This document shows positions 12,129-21,370 of a stretch of 22,467 bases of DNA, one piece after another (within the stretch, counting starts at the first letter, position 1; every line of letters starts with the position of its first letter). A program made the translations under genes and the position numbers. Under the pieces are notes generated by a model. That model ran no database searches, was not told the origin of the DNA, and was given only the letters and a program-made list of their open reading frames with translations. The stretch is from a virus: positions 1-22,467 of the IMG/VR virus record IMGVR_UViG_3300044618_002537; one strand, written 5' to 3'.

Positions 12129-13802
12129 ATGAGTGATATCAACGAATACGTAGTCACACTGAAAAAAGGTCAGGACTGTGACTGTTTTTATGACGACATG
12201 GAAACTCCTGGTGGCACAGACTGCATTCCCGATCGTGCTGTAGAATGTGCAAATCGCAGACCCATAAGCCGTAACACTCACTATTGGTTGACTGCTGCCG
12301 AAGCCGAGGCTTTGCAAAATGATCCTAGAGTGGCCGCTGTTACCATGGGCGATATAGGACGATATGGGGTAGAACCTGTTTGGGAACAGACCGGAACCTT
12401 TAGCAAAACATCCACAGATAACACCAACGATCTAAATTGGGGAGTGTTGCGTTGCGTAGACGGCGTGCAAATTCCTGGCTGGGGCACCGACGGTACGCCA
12501 GATCAAACTGGAACAGCGCAATACAATGCCGCAGGACTTAACGTTGATGTGGTCATCATCGATGGATTCATGGACCCTACGCACCCAGAATTTGCGGTAA
12601 ATTCTGACGGCACAGGGGGTACTCGTGTCAATCAATTCAATTGGTTCAGTCTCAACAGTTATCTGGGGCGACCGGCTCAAAGTCCATATGTGTATACCCC
12701 CGTTGTAGACCCCGGAAATGCTCAAAGAACTACTGACAACAATCATGGTTGTAACGTGGCCGGTATTGCCTGCGGTTCAAATTATGGTTGGGCTCGCAGT
12801 TCCAATATCTACAATATCAATCCCTATGGCACGGATCCCAACAGCATGGATTTTTTCTTGTTATGGGACTACGTCAGAGCTTTTCATGCCACCAAGCCCA
12901 TAAATCCTGCCATCAATCAGCGCAACCCTACTATTTGTAATTGTAGCTATGGGCAGTTTGTCAGATGGCCAAATACCGCCACAGTGCCAGCGTTTGGTCC
13001 AGTGACCTTGGCTCGTTGGGGAGGAGTAACCAGTATCAATTCCTCAGGCTTGAGCAACGATACCTTGTTGGATCGAAGCATCTATGCTGTAGGAGGTGTG
13101 GCCACAACCAATTACTACAATCCAGCCATTGAAGCTGATGTACAGGATGCTCTCGATGATGGCATAGTGGTAGTGGGTGCAGCAGGAAATCTCAATACTG
13201 TGATCTTGTTGCCCACGGATCCCAACTATGATGGACTCGTTGGCAATCGCATCAACGCCACATACGGTGGTACAAATTACTACTGGGACATCAGCAAAGG
13301 TACCACTCCTGGATCGGTGCCCGGAGTTATCTGTGTTGGTTCCGTTGGCACAGCCAGTCAGGAATACAAGTCTAGTTTCAGCAACAATGGACCTGGCATA
13401 GATGTTTTTGCTCCCGGTTCTGATATCATGAGCAGTGTCAACAGCCCCGGCAGTTTTGGCGGTATACCGGACCCTGTGAATCCCAGCTACTGGATTACCA
13501 AACTCAGTGGAACCAGCATGTCCAGTCCGCAGGTTTGTGGCATGTTGGCCTGCCTGATGCAGAGCAATCTAAATCTAACCGCAACACAGGCCAAACAATG
13601 GATTGATTATTATTCAACCAAAAGCCAGATAACCGATACCGGCGGTGAGCAACGTGATCCTACTGCCCTGCGTGGTGCTCCAAATCAGTATCTTTTTGCT
13701 AAAAAACTGCGCCCAGACGATGGCAACACATTTCCGGTTAGTAACTTCTTTATAAGGCCCACTAGCGGCGCTGTTTGGCCTAGACCACAAATACGTAGAT
13801 AA
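12129..13802 (+). CDS. subtilisin-family (S8) serine protease in structural module
   Basis: This 557-residue protein has an S8 fold with the triad intact: Asp145 in VDVVIIDGFMDPTHPEF, His206 in NNHGCNVAGIACG, and Ser463 in LSGTSMSSPQVCGMLA. Asn354 in VVVGAAGNLN is the oxyanion-hole residue. The Asp and His motifs depart from the usual DTG and HGTHVAG. The first ~95 residues, with YVVTLKKGQ and YWLTAAEAEALQNDPRVAAV, look like an I9-type propeptide with an added Cys-rich loop. It starts two bases after fibre 1 and precedes an Ig-like structural protein, so it is probably a virion or tail component or a maturation protease. No signal peptide is seen. Possible roles are fibre processing or digestion of surface protein. 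Confidence 0.88.
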   Translation: MSDINEYVVTLKKGQDCDCFYDDMETPGGTDCIPDRAVECANRRPISRNTHYWLTAAEAEALQNDPRVAAVTMGDIGRYGVEPVWEQTGTFSKTSTDNTNDLNWGVLRCVDGVQIPGWGTDGTPDQTGTAQYNAAGLNVDVVIIDGFMDPTHPEFAVNSDGTGGTRVNQFNWFSLNSYLGRPAQSPYVYTPVVDPGNAQRTTDNNHGCNVAGIACGSNYGWARSSNIYNINPYGTDPNSMDFFLLWDYVRAFHATKPINPAINQRNPTICNCSYGQFVRWPNTATVPAFGPVTLARWGGVTSINSSGLSNDTLLDRSIYAVGGVATTNYYNPAIEADVQDALDDGIVVVGAAGNLNTVILLPTDPNYDGLVGNRINATYGGTNYYWDISKGTTPGSVPGVICVGSVGTASQEYKSSFSNNGPGIDVFAPGSDIMSSVNSPGSFGGIPDPVNPSYWITKLSGTSMSSPQVCGMLACLMQSNLNLTATQAKQWIDYYSTKSQITDTGGEQRDPTALRGAPNQYLFAKKLRPDDGNTFPVSNFFIRPTSGAVWPRPQIRR

Positions 13803-13832
13803 AATTGGCAATAAGTTACTTGCTTAATTTCT

Positions 13833-13841
13833 ACTAAATAT
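13833..13841 (+). promoter_or_regulatory. late-promoter-like TAAATA motif
   Basis: ACTAAATAT lies 19 bases before ATG 13861. It keeps the TAAATA core. AAGGA at 13847-13851 is the ribosome-binding site, so the transcript would have a very short leader. Confidence 0.4.
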
Positions 13842-13860
13842 GGTATAAGGACAGAATTTT

Positions 13861-16263
13861 ATGGCGCAACCCATCTGGATAACTGCTGCAGGTAGCTTAG
13901 GCACCATTGCCGAAGGTGTATTTTATCAGGTACCGTTGCAGGCCTATGAGCCCGATACCGAGGAAACAGTATATTTTGAAATAATTGCCGGGCAATTACC
14001 AGCTGGCGTACAAATTTCAACCAATGGATTACTAGCCGGAATACCCAGGGCAATTGCCAATGTGCAAGGAGTGCCCAAAGAAGTCAGCCGAGATGTTACC
14101 AGCAAGTTTGCTGTCAGAGCTTATACCACGATCACCATTGCTGGCAAAACTGTGGTCAATCGTTTGGCTGACAGAACATTTACATTAACAGTCACCGGTC
14201 AAGATGCTCCAGTGTTCACAACCCCAGCTGGTAACATAGCATCATACTACGACGGTAGTGTTGTCGCAGGATTACAAATTGGTTACACTGACACTGATCC
14301 GGACGACATTGTATTTGTGCGTTTGATTTCAGGCAGTTTACCACCGGGATTGACCATCAGTCGTACTGGGTTAATTTCTGGATTTACTGATCCCTACACT
14401 GCCATTGGCGAGCCAGCAGGCTTTAGTCGTACCGATCAAGGTTACGATCAATTTCCGTTTGACTTTACTACCTTGGCTGGCAATGCCACTTACGAATTTA
14501 TGTTAGAAGTTACTGACGGCAAAACGGCCAACGTACGAACTTTTAACATTGCAGTTTACAGTCGCAACAGTCTCACAGCAGACAATACCACAATAACTGC
14601 CGACAACACATTTATCACTGCAGATGGCACACCGGTTAGAATTCCTATTATCACTACCCCCGAAGGCAGTATTGGAGTTACTAGAAGCGACAACTTCTTT
14701 GCCTTCCAGTTTATTGGCATGGACTTGGATGGTGATCAATATCGTTTTGTTTTAAACGGTGATGACAGTTCGGGTGTGCCGGGATTAACATTAGATCCAG
14801 TTACTGGTTGGTACTATGGATACATTCCCAATCTAGGACTCACTGAAACTATTTACAATTTCAGCATACAAGTTTATAAACTAGACAATCCAACGTATAT
14901 CAGTAATCCGTATGATTACAGCCTAACAGTGACCGGTCCTATCAACAGTGAAATTCAGTGGGTGACTCCAACTAATCTTGGAACCATTGTCAATGGCTCA
15001 ACTAGCACACTGTATGTCAAAGCAATTAGTGTAAGCGGATTAGAATTGCAATATCAATTGTTATCAGGCAGTGCCAGTAGCTTGCCACAAGGGTTGCAAT
15101 TGTTACCATCTGGAGACATTGCCGGGCGTTGTAGTTTTGACACATTTACCTTGGACACAGGAACTACCACGTTTGATGTGTCACCACAGAACGGTATTGA
15201 TACACCTACTACCTTTGATTTAAGATTTTATTTCACTGTGCAAGTTACCAGTATCAACAATATTGTCAATGTTACCAAACAATTTTACATTACTGTGGTG
15301 CGTTTGTACAACGAGCCATACGAAAATCTTTATATTCAGGCCATGCCACCAGCTGATGATCGAGCACTAATCAACGGCTTGTTGCAAAATGCCAGTATAT
15401 TTCCACAAAGTCTTTTGTATCGACCCACTGATCCAAATTTTGGCGTGTCAACACGTGTGATTTATAATCATGCCTTTGGACTTACTAGCAGTACCTTGGA
15501 AGAATACTACAGCAGTTTGTATGAAAATCATTACTGGAAAAATTTAACATTGGGCGAAATAGAAGTGGCTCAGGCTACCAATGCTGCCGGCGAAGTAATT
15601 TATGAGGTAGTTTACAGTCGAGTTATTGATAATTTACTAAATGATGCCGGGCAAAGCGTGAGTAAACAAGTTACCCTGCCATATCCAATCACCGAAGCTG
15701 ACAGCACTGAAGTTAGTGTGGTTTACCCTAATAGTTTAATTAACATGCGTGACCAAGTCATTGACACAGTGGGGCAAATTGGAAATATTTTACCAACATG
15801 GATGCTGAGCAAACAAGCCAATGGACGTGTGCTGGGATTTACTCCCAGCTGGGTCATAGCCTATGCCAAGCCTGGAAAGGGCGCACAGCTGGCATATAAT
15901 ATCACGTCAGCAATTGGCAACACCCTAAATCTAATAGATTTTGAAGTAGACCGTTATGAATTAGATCGATTGTTAAGTAAAAATTGGAATCCAGCAACCG
16001 ACGAATGGGTGCCATCACCACCTAGTTACACCACTTTTGACGTTAATCTTATCATTCCGTCCAGTTGGACCAATGCATCGAATCAAACAGTTCAATGGAT
16101 TAACAGTTCTACCAGTGTAGTTGCCTGGTACAGCAGTGAATTTAGTACCCCAACCACATTTGATGGCAACAGCATGATGTTTATTGATCCTGTTGACATG
16201 TACACCAACACCACAGAATACGATAAATATCTCGTATTCCCAAAACGCACAATATTAGGATAA
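13861..16263 (+). CDS. large phage structural protein with repeated putative Ig (He_PIG-like) domains
   Basis: This is an 800-residue protein. At least four He_PIG-like modules are visible by the ending LPxGxxIxxxGxIxG. They are LPAGVQISTNGLLAGIP at ~49-65, LPPGLTISRTGLISGF at ~161-176, VPGLTLDPVTGWYYGYIP at ~305-322, and LPQGLQLLPSGDIAGRC at ~408-424. The C-terminal ~310 residues (from ~490) are a different, mixed alpha/beta region (QAMPPADDRALINGLLQNASIFPQSLLYRP…) of unknown function, conserved-looking among marine phages. Such proteins are tail or baseplate components mediating weak carbohydrate or surface contact. AAGGA at 13847-13851 supports the start, and it lies between the protease and fibre 2. 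Confidence 0.8.
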   Translation: MAQPIWITAAGSLGTIAEGVFYQVPLQAYEPDTEETVYFEIIAGQLPAGVQISTNGLLAGIPRAIANVQGVPKEVSRDVTSKFAVRAYTTITIAGKTVVNRLADRTFTLTVTGQDAPVFTTPAGNIASYYDGSVVAGLQIGYTDTDPDDIVFVRLISGSLPPGLTISRTGLISGFTDPYTAIGEPAGFSRTDQGYDQFPFDFTTLAGNATYEFMLEVTDGKTANVRTFNIAVYSRNSLTADNTTITADNTFITADGTPVRIPIITTPEGSIGVTRSDNFFAFQFIGMDLDGDQYRFVLNGDDSSGVPGLTLDPVTGWYYGYIPNLGLTETIYNFSIQVYKLDNPTYISNPYDYSLTVTGPINSEIQWVTPTNLGTIVNGSTSTLYVKAISVSGLELQYQLLSGSASSLPQGLQLLPSGDIAGRCSFDTFTLDTGTTTFDVSPQNGIDTPTTFDLRFYFTVQVTSINNIVNVTKQFYITVVRLYNEPYENLYIQAMPPADDRALINGLLQNASIFPQSLLYRPTDPNFGVSTRVIYNHAFGLTSSTLEEYYSSLYENHYWKNLTLGEIEVAQATNAAGEVIYEVVYSRVIDNLLNDAGQSVSKQVTLPYPITEADSTEVSVVYPNSLINMRDQVIDTVGQIGNILPTWMLSKQANGRVLGFTPSWVIAYAKPGKGAQLAYNITSAIGNTLNLIDFEVDRYELDRLLSKNWNPATDEWVPSPPSYTTFDVNLIIPSSWTNASNQTVQWINSSTSVVAWYSSEFSTPTTFDGNSMMFIDPVDMYTNTTEYDKYLVFPKRTILG
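16222..16230 (+). promoter_or_regulatory. late-promoter-like TAAATA motif
   Basis: GATAAATAT lies inside the end of the Ig-like gene, 36 bases before the fibre 2 start. It matches seven of eight bases of the T4 late consensus, and the spacing allows a normal leader. Confidence 0.55.
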
Positions 16264-16266
16264 CCA

Positions 16267-18885
16267 ATGTCAGTACCATATACGTTTGCCAATCAATCAG
16301 GTAACATTCCGCTAAGTGAGCTGGATGCTAACTTTTCAACTTTATCCAGTGCTGTACCACCTTATGCTAATGCTGCTGGTACTGCTACAACTGCAATCAC
16401 AGCGCAGACTGCTGCAACAGTTACAAACAATGCTCAACCATCAATAACTTCGGTAGGTACGCTGACATCAGTATCAGTTTCTGGCAACGTAAGCACCAGC
16501 GAATTTTTCTTGGGCAATGGTAGTTTATTAACCGGCCTACAAAGTCAATCGGCTGCTAGTTTGTTGATTGGTAACACATTGAGCAGCAATGTGCTATTCA
16601 GTAGTTTGACCACCGTTGGAAACTTGGCAAATCTCAGTGTCACAGGCAATGTCAACGTGACTGGCAATGTGACCGGCAACTATGTTCTTGGTAACGGTAG
16701 TTTGTTAACTGGTATTGTGACCAGCAGTAATGCTTCAAACATAACCGGAAACACCTTAAGCAGTAATGTGTTGTTTAGTAGTTTGACCACCGTTGGTACG
16801 CTAGCAAATCTCAGTGTTGCTGGCAATGTAACTGCTCCATATTTTATTGGTAACGGTAGTTTACTCACCGGAGTGAGTCCAGGCGCCACCGGAGCAAGTG
16901 GACTAACTGGAGCTACTGGCTTACAAGGCACCACTGGATTTCAGGGTGCAACCGGTACTCCTGGTCTAACAGGCTTTGTTGGTGCCACTGGTTTACAAGG
17001 CGCCACCGGAATTGGTGCTACAGGTGCAAGTGGTATTATTGGCCTACGGGGCGCCACCGGACCAGACGGTATTCAAGGACCACAAGGTGATCCTGGACTG
17101 ATTGGTGCCACAGGAGCAAGTGGTTTAACAGGAGCCACAGGGTTAACTGGGGCCACTGGACCTGGATACACTTTACAATCATCCACCACTGTGGCTATGA
17201 ACCTAGGCCTAGTGACCTTTACTACCAATTTGACTGCATCCACCCAGTCTGCTTATACCGGTGGTGTACGAGTTCGAGCTCTGCAAGGTGTTGGACCAAC
17301 CATATTTTTAGAAGGTATAATCTCCAGTTTCAGCGGCACCAGTTTGACATTGATAGTTGATACCTTGTCAGGATCAGGGTCGCAACCAGGTCCATGGAAT
17401 TTTACACTACAGGGTAACCAAGGCGCCACAGGTGCCAGTGGACTGTCTGGTGCCACAGGCCTAGGATATGCGCTCAACAGTTTATCAAATGTAGAAATAA
17501 CCCTGGCTTCTAATAGAACATTTACCACAACATTTAATACCAATTTAAGTGCGTACTTCACCAACATGCGAATTCGTGCCAGTGCCACACTCGACGAAGA
17601 TGCTTTCATAGATGGTATTATTCAATCAATCAGCGGAACCACCCTAGTGATAGATCCGCAACTAATCAGTGGCTCTGGTTATTATGATGATTGGAAGTTC
17701 AGTGTAGTTGGATTGCAGGGTGCCACTGGATTGACTGGAGCTACAGGACAAGCCATTACTGGACCAGGATATGCCGGATTAACAAGTTCAACAACAAAAA
17801 CACTATCAGCACCAGCGACACTTGCATTTGTTACCAATGTCAATACTGCTAACACTGCATATATTGTAGGTGATCGCGTAAGAGTAATTGACAGCGGCAC
17901 CTACGTCTATTGGGCAGAAGGTCAATTGGTATTGGCATCGGGCACTGATTTTTGGATTGACGCAGATATTGTAAGCACTGCGGGCAATGGATATACCGGC
18001 AACAGTTGGAACTTTTCCATTGCGGGCTTGCAAGGAGCTAGCGGACTGACCGGAGCCACTGGGTCCGGTGCAACTGGATTGACTGGCGCAACTGGCATTG
18101 GAGCCACTGGATTTGATGGAGCTACTGGTTTAACTGGTAGTACTGGACCACAAGGAACCATAGGTGCTACTGGAGCAAGTGGTATACAAGGAACCATAGG
18201 TGCAACCGGTGCCTCTGGATTAACAGGATCAACAGGTGCCACTGGTGCATTCACCGGGGTGCTGACTGCCAACATGGATGGCATGGGTTACAGTGTTTCA
18301 AACATTGGCACATTCCAAGCTGGTAATTTGTCAATGACCGGCAATATTACTTCTATTGGATTTATCAGTGCTGCTGGCAATGTGTTGACTGCAAACAGTT
18401 TGGTCATCGCTGGCGGAGTAGGTGGCGACATCACCGGCGCCAATGTTGTTACGGCAAATGTATTCTCTGCATCTGGCACAATTACAGGTGGCGGATTTAC
18501 AAGCACTGGACTAATAAGCACCACTGGCAATGTTGTTAGTGGTAATGTTCGAACAGGATACATATCAACCACAGGCAACATTGAAGGTAGTGGTGTCGGT
18601 ACCTCTAACATTGAACGTTTTAACATTGGTTTTAGTTTTCCAGGCACTGGAGGATTTACCACTTTGTCCACTTCGAGCAATTATAATGCATATGGCAATG
18701 TTATAATTGTTAATCCAGCTATTTTTACAGTATCTGTGTTCACGGCCAGTGCATTGACCGCTATCACTGGTTCCACAGGTGCAATTGCATCAGTTTCTAA
18801 CAGCCCAACATCGGGCGGAAGATTAGCATTTTGGGACACCACAAACAGCCGCTGGAGTTATGTAAGTGACAATTCTGCAGTTTAA
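16267..18885 (+). CDS. collagen-like phage tail fibre protein 2
   Basis: This is an 872-residue fibre with AGGA (16257-16260) before ATG 16267. The N-terminus has [18 protein letters not shown], a tail-attachment-like motif. Three GNGSLLTG-type repeats follow at ~82, ~142 and ~195, with near-duplicated 55-60-residue units ([16 protein letters not shown]). Collagen-like segments flank three related ~85-residue beta modules at ~300-386, ~400-485 and ~500-589. Each begins near a GP/GL-x-Y motif and ends WNF/WKF…LQG. A second collagen run (~590-663) and a beta-rich tip of ~200 residues end the protein. It lacks the fibre 1 tip domain, so the two may bind different targets. It starts four bases after the previous stop. 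Confidence 0.87.
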   Translation: MSVPYTFANQSGNIPLSELDANFSTLSSAVPPYANAAGTATTAITAQTAATVTNNAQPSITSVGTLTSVSVSGNVSTSEFFLGNGSLLTGLQSQSAASLLIGNTLSSNVLFSSLTTVGNLANLSVTGNVNVTGNVTGNYVLGNGSLLTGIVTSSNASNITGNTLSSNVLFSSLTTVGTLANLSVAGNVTAPYFIGNGSLLTGVSPGATGASGLTGATGLQGTTGFQGATGTPGLTGFVGATGLQGATGIGATGASGIIGLRGATGPDGIQGPQGDPGLIGATGASGLTGATGLTGATGPGYTLQSSTTVAMNLGLVTFTTNLTASTQSAYTGGVRVRALQGVGPTIFLEGIISSFSGTSLTLIVDTLSGSGSQPGPWNFTLQGNQGATGASGLSGATGLGYALNSLSNVEITLASNRTFTTTFNTNLSAYFTNMRIRASATLDEDAFIDGIIQSISGTTLVIDPQLISGSGYYDDWKFSVVGLQGATGLTGATGQAITGPGYAGLTSSTTKTLSAPATLAFVTNVNTANTAYIVGDRVRVIDSGTYVYWAEGQLVLASGTDFWIDADIVSTAGNGYTGNSWNFSIAGLQGASGLTGATGSGATGLTGATGIGATGFDGATGLTGSTGPQGTIGATGASGIQGTIGATGASGLTGSTGATGAFTGVLTANMDGMGYSVSNIGTFQAGNLSMTGNITSIGFISAAGNVLTANSLVIAGGVGGDITGANVVTANVFSASGTITGGGFTSTGLISTTGNVVSGNVRTGYISTTGNIEGSGVGTSNIERFNIGFSFPGTGGFTTLSTSSNYNAYGNVIIVNPAIFTVSVFTASALTAITGSTGAIASVSNSPTSGGRLAFWDTTNSRWSYVSDNSAV

Positions 18886-18900
18886 CATTAAAAAATAACA

Positions 18901-20121
18901 ATGGACATAATAGGAGTTACATTCAACGGCGGCGTAACGGTTTCTACCAGTACAACAGTTGGAAAATTATATGCCTGGGGTTATAACGGAATTTATGGTC
19001 AATTAGGACTAGGTGATCTAGTAAGTCGCTCCGAGCCAACACAAGTAGGTAGCGGAGCATGGACACAAGTAGCCAGTGGCAAAAATGGGCAAAGTTTATT
19101 CTCTGGCGCTGTTGCCAACGACGGCACCTTATGGACTTGGGGTAACAATGCCAGTGGAGCACTCGGACAAGGTAGTTATTCTGGTAACAACTGCTCGTCC
19201 CCTGTACAGGTTGGTACATTGGCCACCTGGAGTAAAATATCCATGGGAAATAACTGTGGTTTTGCAATCAAAACCAATGGCACACTTTGGGCCTGGGGCG
19301 GGGGTGCCAATGGACAACTGGGTCTTAATAATCAATCTGACTATGCCTCACCAAAACAAGTTGGCACACAAACCAACTGGGCACAGATTGAAGGCACTGC
19401 CGGACGATCGACTTTTGCGGTCAAGGCCGATGGCACACTATGGTCTTGGGGTAATAATTTTAACGGACAACTGGGTCAAAACACCGCAGGTTCCCTTGCT
19501 CAACGCAGTAGCCCAGTACAGGTTGGGTCGTTAAACAATTGGTCTCAGGTTGCCGCTTGCGATGGCCAAGGAGCCATGGCTGTTAAAACCGACGGTACCT
19601 TGTGGGGCTGGGGTCGAAACACTCAAGGACAATTAGCACAAGGCGATCTTATAAATCGATCTAGTCCAGTACAAATTGGTTTACAAACCAACTGGGACAA
19701 AGTAGCGGTATCCACTCAAGATACTATGGTCACAGCTGCTATCAAAACCGACGGCACTTTGTGGACCTGGGGACCCGGCAGCAATATGCTGGGACAAGGA
19801 GCCGGTGTTGGTGTACTTACTAGTCCTGTACAAGTTGGTGCCCAAAACAACTGGGCTCAGATCTGTTGCGGGCGTTATCATATGTTGGCTGTTAAAACTG
19901 ATGGAACATTATGGGCCTGGGGCAGCAATAGCAATGGACAATTGGGCACTAACTCGTTGGTTACCACTAACAGCCCTGTACAAGTAGGAGTACTTACTGA
20001 GTGGCAGTCTGCTGATCGAGGCTCATTGGCAGCAGGATGGGGCGAAAGTTTTGCCATAACAAAAATCACAGGAGTATACGTATATCCAGTGCAACTTACT
20101 CAAGTAACCGGAACTCCATAA
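18901..20121 (+). CDS. RCC1-like seven-bladed beta-propeller protein
   Basis: This 406-residue protein is built from seven repeats of about 52 residues, each with L(Y/W)xWGxNxxGQLGxG followed by SPxQVG and a W…VA strand. The repeats start near residues 23, 76, 129, 180, 233, 286 and 337, a full propeller. The LWAWG element, the GQLG turn and the AVKTDGT strand are the RCC1 signature. In eukaryotes RCC1 is a Ran exchange factor, but bacterial and phage RCC1 repeats serve as binding propellers. No signal peptide is seen; the location among fibre genes suggests a virion tip or adhesin. The start ATG 18901 is 15 bases after the fibre 2 stop, with a weak ribosome site. Confidence 0.9.
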   Translation: MDIIGVTFNGGVTVSTSTTVGKLYAWGYNGIYGQLGLGDLVSRSEPTQVGSGAWTQVASGKNGQSLFSGAVANDGTLWTWGNNASGALGQGSYSGNNCSSPVQVGTLATWSKISMGNNCGFAIKTNGTLWAWGGGANGQLGLNNQSDYASPKQVGTQTNWAQIEGTAGRSTFAVKADGTLWSWGNNFNGQLGQNTAGSLAQRSSPVQVGSLNNWSQVAACDGQGAMAVKTDGTLWGWGRNTQGQLAQGDLINRSSPVQIGLQTNWDKVAVSTQDTMVTAAIKTDGTLWTWGPGSNMLGQGAGVGVLTSPVQVGAQNNWAQICCGRYHMLAVKTDGTLWAWGSNSNGQLGTNSLVTTNSPVQVGVLTEWQSADRGSLAAGWGESFAITKITGVYVYPVQLTQVTGTP

Positions 20122-20125
20122 TTTC

Positions 20126-20134
20126 GGTAAATAT
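20126..20134 (+). promoter_or_regulatory. late-promoter-like TAAATA motif
   Basis: GGTAAATAT begins four bases after the RCC1-like stop codon and is the first of two such motifs before the gene at 20204. Confidence 0.45.
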
Positions 20135-20171
20135 AAAGAAGTAAAAAATCTTAATATCTATGGTTAAACAC

Positions 20172-20180
20172 CATAAATAT
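20172..20180 (+). promoter_or_regulatory. late-promoter-like TAAATA motif
   Basis: CATAAATAT lies 23 bases before ATG 20204, with AGGA (20194-20197) between. It matches seven of eight bases of the T4 late consensus TATAAATA. Confidence 0.55.
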
Positions 20181-20203
20181 CTTGGTAAAAATTAGGACAA
20201 CTT

Positions 20204-21109
20204 ATGACCAGTGCAATTAACCCAAACAACATCGACGGTGCTTACCCAGTAGCCGGACAAGATAACAATTCACAAGGATTTCGTGATAATTTTACCAACA
20301 CGAAAACCAACTTTGAATACGCCGCAGAAGAAATTACAGATCTGCAAAACAAAGCTGTTCTCAAAGCCGCACTAACTGGCGGCACTCTTAACAACAACAT
20401 GCTAGGCAGTGTGTTAAGCAATGTACAACTTCAAGATGTTAGCGAAACCAGAGTTGCACTAGGAACACTCAGCGGTTCTGTAACAATTAACTATGCCGCA
20501 GGCAGTGTTCAAACTGTAACTACCAATGGTGCCATCAGCTTGGCATTTACAAATTTCCCCCCATCGGGTTCTGCCGGTGTAGTATCTGTGGTAGTTACTG
20601 TCAGCAACGTAGCACACACATTAACTTTGCCTGTAGCAGTAAGTGTTAATGCTGTAGGTATTCCAGGATTGACCAACAACGTAATTACATTTGCATCCAC
20701 TGGTGTTTATAGTTTTGTGTTTACTACCAGTGACGGCGGAACAACCATTGCTGTCAATCAGACCAATGAAAAAATGCAACCGTTCAACAACAGCTCAGAA
20801 GATCTGGCCAGTACCGCTGCTGTTAGTCTAGCCACTACAACCAGCTACTTTACCACTGGTGGATCTGAAACAGCTACCTTGGCTGCTGGTGTTGAAGGTC
20901 AAGTCAAAGTATTGGTTGCACAAAATGTCGTTGCTGGTAACATGACTGTAACTGTAACCAATGCAGGATGGAAAGCATCAGGCACAGGAACAATTACTTT
21001 TAATGGCAACAGTCGAGGACAAAGTACTATCGTCATGTATGTTGCTTCCAAATGGTATGTCATTGCCACAGGTCCTGACGCCAACAATACCTACCCAGTT
21101 TTGGGCTAA
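20204..21109 (+). CDS. conserved T4-like phage structural protein
   Basis: This encodes 301 residues. The N-terminus, INPNNIDGAYPVAGQDNNSQGFRDNFTNTKTNFEYAAEEITDLQNKAVLK, is a highly conserved signature in marine T4-like phages, where it is annotated as a tail-fibre-like or hypothetical structural protein. The rest is two beta domains: GTLSGSVTINYAAGSVQTVTTNGAISLAFTNFP… at ~85-185, and a C-terminal ~100 residues (FTTGGSETATLAAGVEGQVKVLVAQN…) resembling a fibre tip. A similar attachment motif occurs in fibre 1 ([21 protein letters not shown]), suggesting a shared docking function. Two late-promoter-like motifs precede it. Confidence 0.83.
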   Translation: MTSAINPNNIDGAYPVAGQDNNSQGFRDNFTNTKTNFEYAAEEITDLQNKAVLKAALTGGTLNNNMLGSVLSNVQLQDVSETRVALGTLSGSVTINYAAGSVQTVTTNGAISLAFTNFPPSGSAGVVSVVVTVSNVAHTLTLPVAVSVNAVGIPGLTNNVITFASTGVYSFVFTTSDGGTTIAVNQTNEKMQPFNNSSEDLASTAAVSLATTTSYFTTGGSETATLAAGVEGQVKVLVAQNVVAGNMTVTVTNAGWKASGTGTITFNGNSRGQSTIVMYVASKWYVIATGPDANNTYPVLG

Positions 21110-21116
21110 CAGGTAG

Positions 21117-21145
21117 TTGACATTAGCTGAACTTTGTTGTAAACT
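21117..21145 (+). promoter_or_regulatory. sigma70-type promoter, possibly leaderless
   Basis: TTGACA (21117-21122) and TAAACT (21140-21145) are separated by 17 bp; the -10 is only a partial match. The predicted start is at or within a base or two of ATG 21152, and no Shine-Dalgarno is visible, so the message could be leaderless. Confidence 0.6.
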
Positions 21146-21151
21146 GTAGCA

Positions 21152-21370
21152 ATGGAACATCCATTGATAACAAATTTAGAACATCTTTCGGTTGATGAAC
21201 TCAACACCAAGATTTCTGAACTCCATAAAAAATTAACCATAGCTTATCGTAGCGGTAATGGGTATGTGTGTGATCAAATACGCATGGCTCTGGAAAGCTA
21301 TCAAGCCATGTACGATCAAAAAACACGCAAAGGGCCTACTCCGTTTGACGACGTAATAGACATCTCATGA
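21152..21370 (+). CDS. small conserved T4-like phage protein
   Basis: This encodes 72 residues: LEHLSVDELNTKISELHKKLTIAYRSGNGYVCDQIRMALESYQAMYDQK, a two-helix, coiled-coil-like protein. The pattern LS(v/l)(d/e)EL…L.KKLTIAYR(s/t)GNG is one I recognise in many marine T4-like phages. Function is unknown. It begins a new unit after the structural genes, behind a sigma70-like promoter, and its stop overlaps the next start by ATGA. Confidence 0.82.
   Translation: MEHPLITNLEHLSVDELNTKISELHKKLTIAYRSGNGYVCDQIRMALESYQAMYDQKTRKGPTPFDDVIDIS

Noticed and set aside
12129-13802. Secreted bacterial subtilase, implying a bacterial contig
   Set aside because: No signal peptide, phage fibre and structural genes on both sides, and a two-base gap to fibre 1. 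A bacterial origin of the whole window does not fit the conserved T4-like proteins on each side.
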